DNA from: Ammopiptanthus mongolicus
Lineage: Eukaryota; Streptophyta; Magnoliopsida; Fabales; Fabaceae
Direction of reading: 5' to 3'
NCBI GenBank assembly: GCA_039655645.1
Contig: CM077344.1
Location: 34,405,478-34,469,477, forward strand
Length of the DNA: 64,000 nt
Below the pieces are notes generated by a model. It was not told the DNA's origin, made no database searches, and saw only the letters and a program-made list of their open reading frames with translations. Made by a program: the position numbers and the translations under genes. This document shows, one piece after another, positions 60,333 through 64,000 of this stretch; position 1 is the first letter of the stretch, and each line of letters starts with the position of its first letter.

Positions 60333-61188
60333 TGATGACAACCAAATGGTGAGGTTGCCTTTGGAAGATCGTTTGGTTGAATTCAAAGCATTACAATTCG
60401 TGCTCTTCTTATGGAAACAAATGAAACAACATAAAAGTGAAGAAAGAGATGATGAAGGCGCCACAAACCAAGAAGGTTTGATAAGCCAAGTGATGTTCGC
60501 CACAAGAACCTTGGATTCTTGATAAGAACTAAGCTTGGTTCAACCAAGAACCTAGGAGAAACAATTCTCACAAACGGAATTAATCCAAATTCAACATCCA
60601 AGTTCTATTATTTCATGTTTGTAGGTGCATACATATAGGAATTAGGGCTTCCAAGAGTTGGCTTACCCAAGTCATCATAAGATTCCATAACCCCCCTAAT
60701 GACTATGCCACTAATTGGTGAAATGATGACATCAATAAGTGGCTGCCTAAAAACATAACCATTCTAATAAAAACCAACTAATATAGATAAGTCATAACTA
60801 CAAGGAGTTACTTTTGGCATGCAAGCCAAAATATTCCTCCACTAAGGAAGCTAACAAACTCATGTAACTAATGCAAACCAAAAGACTAATAAAAATCAAA
60901 ACCAAATCCGTCCAGAATTTCATGTTCAACTTCCAGCTCATTTTCCACCATGATAGATGCCGAATTTGGTCAAGAAGCGTGAAATATAATTTGTAGAACA
61001 TTATGTTATCTTTCTAACACATCAAGAAACACATCATTTGGACTTCTGTAGCTCCTGATTCATCCAACACAAGACAGACGAGTAATTTTCAATAAAATAA
61101 GAATTTTTGCAAATACCAATTTTGTTCTTCCTTTTTCATTTCGGGCTTCATAATTCTTGTCAAGGGTGTCCATTCTAGATTCACATCA
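60333..61188 (-). repeat. 3' LTR of the second Ty3 element (856 bp)
   Basis: The plus strand starts TGATGACAACC and ends CACATCA, next to the polypurine tract complement TTCCCTCCCTCT (61189-61200). The corresponding 5' LTR start is at 63218. Confidence 0.85.
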
Positions 61189-62133
61189 TTCCCTCCCTCT
61201 TGAAGAGAATTCGACCTTGAATTTCTATCTCCAATACCTCCAGGGTCGAAAATAAGTATAAAGAACTCATCACATGTTACTTCCACATTAGAGAAATTTT
61301 GAAGTTTGTTGGAAGGATTTACTTGCTCCTCTTTTCTTTTGGTTTCCAAGGCATAATTATCTTTACCAAAGTCACAAAAGGTAATCACTTCTTGAGGAGA
61401 TTCTCCTTGATTCACTTTCTTCTCTTCATGACCTAAGGAAGGAATGTTAGGCAAAGAAACAAAATAAGAAGAATCCCAACACTTGAATCCACAAGCCAAC
61501 TTAGAAGAAGGGATAAGAGTAGTTGAAGGCCATGACTTCTCTAGTGATTCTATGGAATTGGTCATTGCTTCTTCAAGTACAATGGTTGTTGTGCAATCAT
61601 CCTTTGAAATTTTATCCTCAACCTCCTTCACAATAGAATCAACAAAAGATGGAAAAATGTTAGGATTAGAACAAGTATCCATGATGACTTCCTTCACCAA
61701 TATCTCTTTTCCCTCTCCCTCTCTTGCACTACTCTCTTTTTCACTAACCTCATTTTCTAGTCTTCTCTCAACATGGACCTCACTCTCTTCAATCTTTTCT
61801 TTCAATTTCTCCTTTTCACTCAAGGCTTTCTCTTTTTCTAACCTCCTTCACAATAGAATCAACAAAAGATGGAAAAATCTTAGGATTAGAACAAGTATCC
61901 ATGATGACTTCCTTCACCAATATCTCTTTTCCCTCTCCCTCTCTTGCACTACTCTCTTTTTCACTAACCTCATTTTCTAGTCTTCTCTCAACATGGACCT
62001 CACTCTCTTCAATCTTTTCTTTCAATTTCTCCTTTTCACTCAAGGCTTTCTCTTTTTCTCTCATCTTAAGTTGATCCTCACTAACTTCTCTTGGAGGCAA
62101 AGGGGCAAGAGTGACCTTCCAGTTTTGGTGCAT
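61089..62133 (-). pseudogene. Charged coding remnant of the second Ty3 element, split by a 220-bp tandem duplication
   Basis: Two frames (62133-61816 and 61823-61089) share the stretch SEKEKLKEKIEESEVHVERR and neighbours, a Lys/Glu-rich coiled coil like that of the 6624-7949 frame. The C-terminus has CDEFFILIFDPGG, parallel to CGEFFKFVFDPGG in the other element. It then runs NSRSNSLQEGGND through the polypurine tract into the LTR, as some plant Ty3 proteins do. No catalytic domain is present. Confidence 0.65.
61620..62059. repeat. 220-bp tandem duplication
   Basis: Two nearly identical copies, 61620-61839 and 61840-62059, starting AACCTCCTTCACAATAGAAT. The length is not a multiple of three, so it breaks the reading frame. 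Confidence 0.9.
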
Positions 62134-62175
62134 AAAAGAGTACTTGTTGGTGCTGCAGTCACGCTTTGCTTTCCG

Positions 62176-62538
62176 CTAAATCTTCCATGGACGTCCAAGT
62201 GACAAGTGTCTCGTTTTTGTAGGCACCACATCACAAAGCACCTCATCTTCATATCCATCGACCTTGAATGATACTAGTACTTGTTTGTTCACCATCATGC
62301 TACCCATATCACTAAATTCAGGATCCTCGAGACTATTGAGTGAATATAGTTGCGGATGCTTCAGAACATGAAGTGACAACTTCTCCACCAAGGTTGTGCT
62401 GGCCATGTTGATGTAACTTTTCCTATCAATGGTCAAGCTACATATCTCATCATTCACATAACATTTTGTGGAGAAAAGATCCTTCTTTTTTTTGACTTCC
62501 ATATCGGAGAGAATGAATAAAATTCGGATTTCCTTCAA
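62176..62538 (-). pseudogene. Ty3 retropepsin-like protease, active site mutated
   Basis: A 120-codon frame with the plant Ty3 protease layout: LFSTKCYVNDEICSLTID, then a VEKLSLHVLKHPQLY segment, KQVLVSFKVDGYEDEVLCDV, and the end HLSLGRPWKI. Where the family has D-G-G/D-S-G after SL.I, this copy reads IDRKSYIN, so the catalytic turn is altered. It is followed by a stop rather than RT. Confidence 0.75.
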
Positions 62539-63203
62539 TCTGAAAATTCTATTTTTTTTTTTTTCCAGAAACTTTTGATGAAGAAGAAAGACTTTGTAAA
62601 CTTGATTCTTTGGGCAGTAACAATCACGAAAATTCCCCTCAAAGTAAGACTTTATTTTTTTTTTGTGCTTTCCTCACTACACTCCCTCACTTGTTACACA
62701 AATGAATTTCACTCTTTTGGCTTTTTCCACACAAGAAGTAAATTTGCACTCTTGGCTTTTTCCTCTCAAATGTTCTCCTTTAGTTCTTAGAGGAATCAAA
62801 CACAAAACATAAAAATACCAAAATTCAAGTAACAAAAATCACAAAACTTATCAAAACAAGGAAAAACGAAGAACAAAGGCTAGAAAAGAAAAGGTTTAGA
62901 AATAAGAAACAAAGGAAGAAGGGAAAACAATATTCAAGACACAAATTGCTCGAATGAAACTTTCTCTTCTTCTTCTTTTTTTTTTTTACACGAATTTCTT
63001 TTTTTTTTTTAACTTGTTGAAGAGAATTACTCTTGAAAACTTTGTTTTTGGAGCAATACACAACAACCACGAATTTTCCCTTCAAGAAAAATATCAAAGT
63101 AACTTTTGTTTTTTTGGTTTTGAGAAGAAAAGAAAAAAGAGTAGAAGATGAAGAACAAAGATAGATTCAAGAACACACAGAAACAAATTCAACCAAAGCC
63201 TAA
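62539..63203 (-). other. Leader of the second Ty3 element
   Basis: Non-coding between primer site and protease frame; rich in poly-A/poly-T runs (about 62554, 62980, 63001). Gag, expected here, is not recognisable. Its short frames lie in homopolymer-rich sequence and are not supported. Confidence 0.55.
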
Positions 63204-64000
63204 GCTTTGATACCACTTGATGACAACCAAATGGTGAGGTTGCCTTTTGACGATCTTATGGTTGAATTCAAAGAGAGTTAATTTCGTGTTCTACTTTAGT
63301 GACAAAAAGAATCAACATAAAAGAGAAGAAAATAAGAAAATGGATAGAAAGAGATGATGAAGGCGCCACAAACCAAGAAGGTTTGATAAGCCAAGTGATG
63401 TTCGCCACAAGAACCTTGGATTCGTGATAAGAACTAAGTTTGGTTCAACCAAGAACCTAAGAGAACAATTCTCTCACAAATGGAATTAATTCAAATTCAA
63501 CATCCAAGTTGTATTTCTCAAGGTTTTAGGTGCATACATATAATAGTCATCCAACTCTTGGCATCCAAAGACAAGGCATAACCCCCACTTTGAATGACCT
63601 AATTCCTAACTTAAATGACAACTAAAACAATTCAAGTCAGCCCCCAAACCCAATATACACGCCTACCATGCTCAAATCATGGGTGGTTACACTTTGCTTT
63701 TTGAATTAAAAGTGTAACACCCAAACAATTGAAGGCAGCCACCAAGACACTCATAACTCACCATGAAGCAATTGAACTCAGACCCAAGCACTCATATACA
63801 CGCCTAGTCTCCCTTCATTATGGGTGGTTACACTTTGCTTTTCAAATTAAAAGTGTAACACCCATAATTTACAATTTATTCACTCAACTTAATGAGGAGT
63901 TTCTTATAGCGTGCAAGCCAAAGATTCCCACCCCAAGACTCTCTAATTTCGTGTAAGACTATGAAGGAATCCAATTGTAACATTTAAACAAATTGGACCC
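63204..64000 (-). repeat. Primer site and partial 5' LTR of the second Ty3 element
   Basis: Primer site TGGTATCAAAGC (one mismatch to the usual site) lies two bases from the LTR end at 63218. The LTR is cut by the window edge. Compared with the 3' LTR it is longer here because of a ~141-bp duplication (63653 and 63794 on). Each copy contains the inverted pair GGTTACACTTT...AAAGTGTAAC. Confidence 0.75.

Larger units (their letters stand above)
60333..64000 (-). mobile_element. Second non-autonomous Ty3 element, related to the one at 4309; 5' LTR runs off the window
   Basis: Minus strand: 5' LTR (from beyond 64000 to 63218), primer site TGGTATCAAAGC (63204-63215), leader, protease-like frame, charged coding remnant with a duplication, polypurine tract AGAGGGAGGGAA, 3' LTR (61188-60333). 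LTR phrases GAAGGCGCCACAA and GATAAGCCAAG...TTCGCCACAA are shared with the 4309-10443 element. RT, RNase H and integrase are absent and no gag is recognisable. Confidence 0.8.

Overview
This is plant nuclear DNA, almost certainly from a eudicot. Evidence for a plant: tRNA-iMet primer sites (TGGTATCAGAGC), plant-type Ty3 and Copia retrotransposons with 5-bp target duplications, two CACTA (En/Spm) transposons with GT..AG introns, and low-GC intergenic sequence with long TA microsatellites. I found no ordinary host gene, rRNA or tRNA. The window is a stack of nested transposable elements, typical of heterochromatin.

Layout. (1) 1-12592: the 3' part of a CACTA element whose Ulp1-like (C48) protease gene is split by a Copia-like element (637-11271, TSD CTTAT). 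That element is itself split by a compound Ty3 element (4309-10443, TSD CATAG) that carries a third, inverted LTR. (2) 12596-13852: a minus-strand Copia fragment (gag zinc knuckles, dead protease, primer site, short LTR), into which CACTA-1 inserted. (3) 14025-32805: four long (3.0-3.5 kb) solo LTRs of one chromovirus-type family (TGTAACACCCC...GGGGTGTTACA), three with perfect 5-bp TSDs. They are separated by unassigned sequence, Copia LTR debris and an array of hairpin units (27743-28020). (4) 32945-34476: a gag/LTR fragment of this family on the minus strand. (5) 34477-55094: the only near-complete member, a Tekay/Del-like chromovirus on the plus strand, with gag, protease, RT, RNase H, integrase and chromodomain-like tail but many stops and frameshifts. 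Its 3' LTR is interrupted by a solo LTR (41761-54609, TSD ATTAA), which in turn contains a complete 9.65-kb CACTA element (41907-51557, TSD AGG). (6) 55095-59230: two further truncated minus-strand LTRs. (7) 59231-60274: Copia-LTR-like remnant. (8) 60333-64000: a second Ty3 member related to the one at 4309, running off the window.

The genes belong to element life cycles, not to a host pathway. CACTA-2 has a TNP2 transposase, a multi-exon gene combining Transposase_24-like, DUF8039-like and C48 protease regions, and palindromic subterminal arrays that probably bind its own protein. The Ty3 elements at 4309 and 60333 lack most of pol and were presumably moved by other copies. Nearly all reading frames carry at least one inactivating lesion. 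I did not find a previously unknown coding system. The most unusual structures are the inverted-LTR compound element, the covarying hairpin array, and the palindromic subterminal repeats of CACTA-2.
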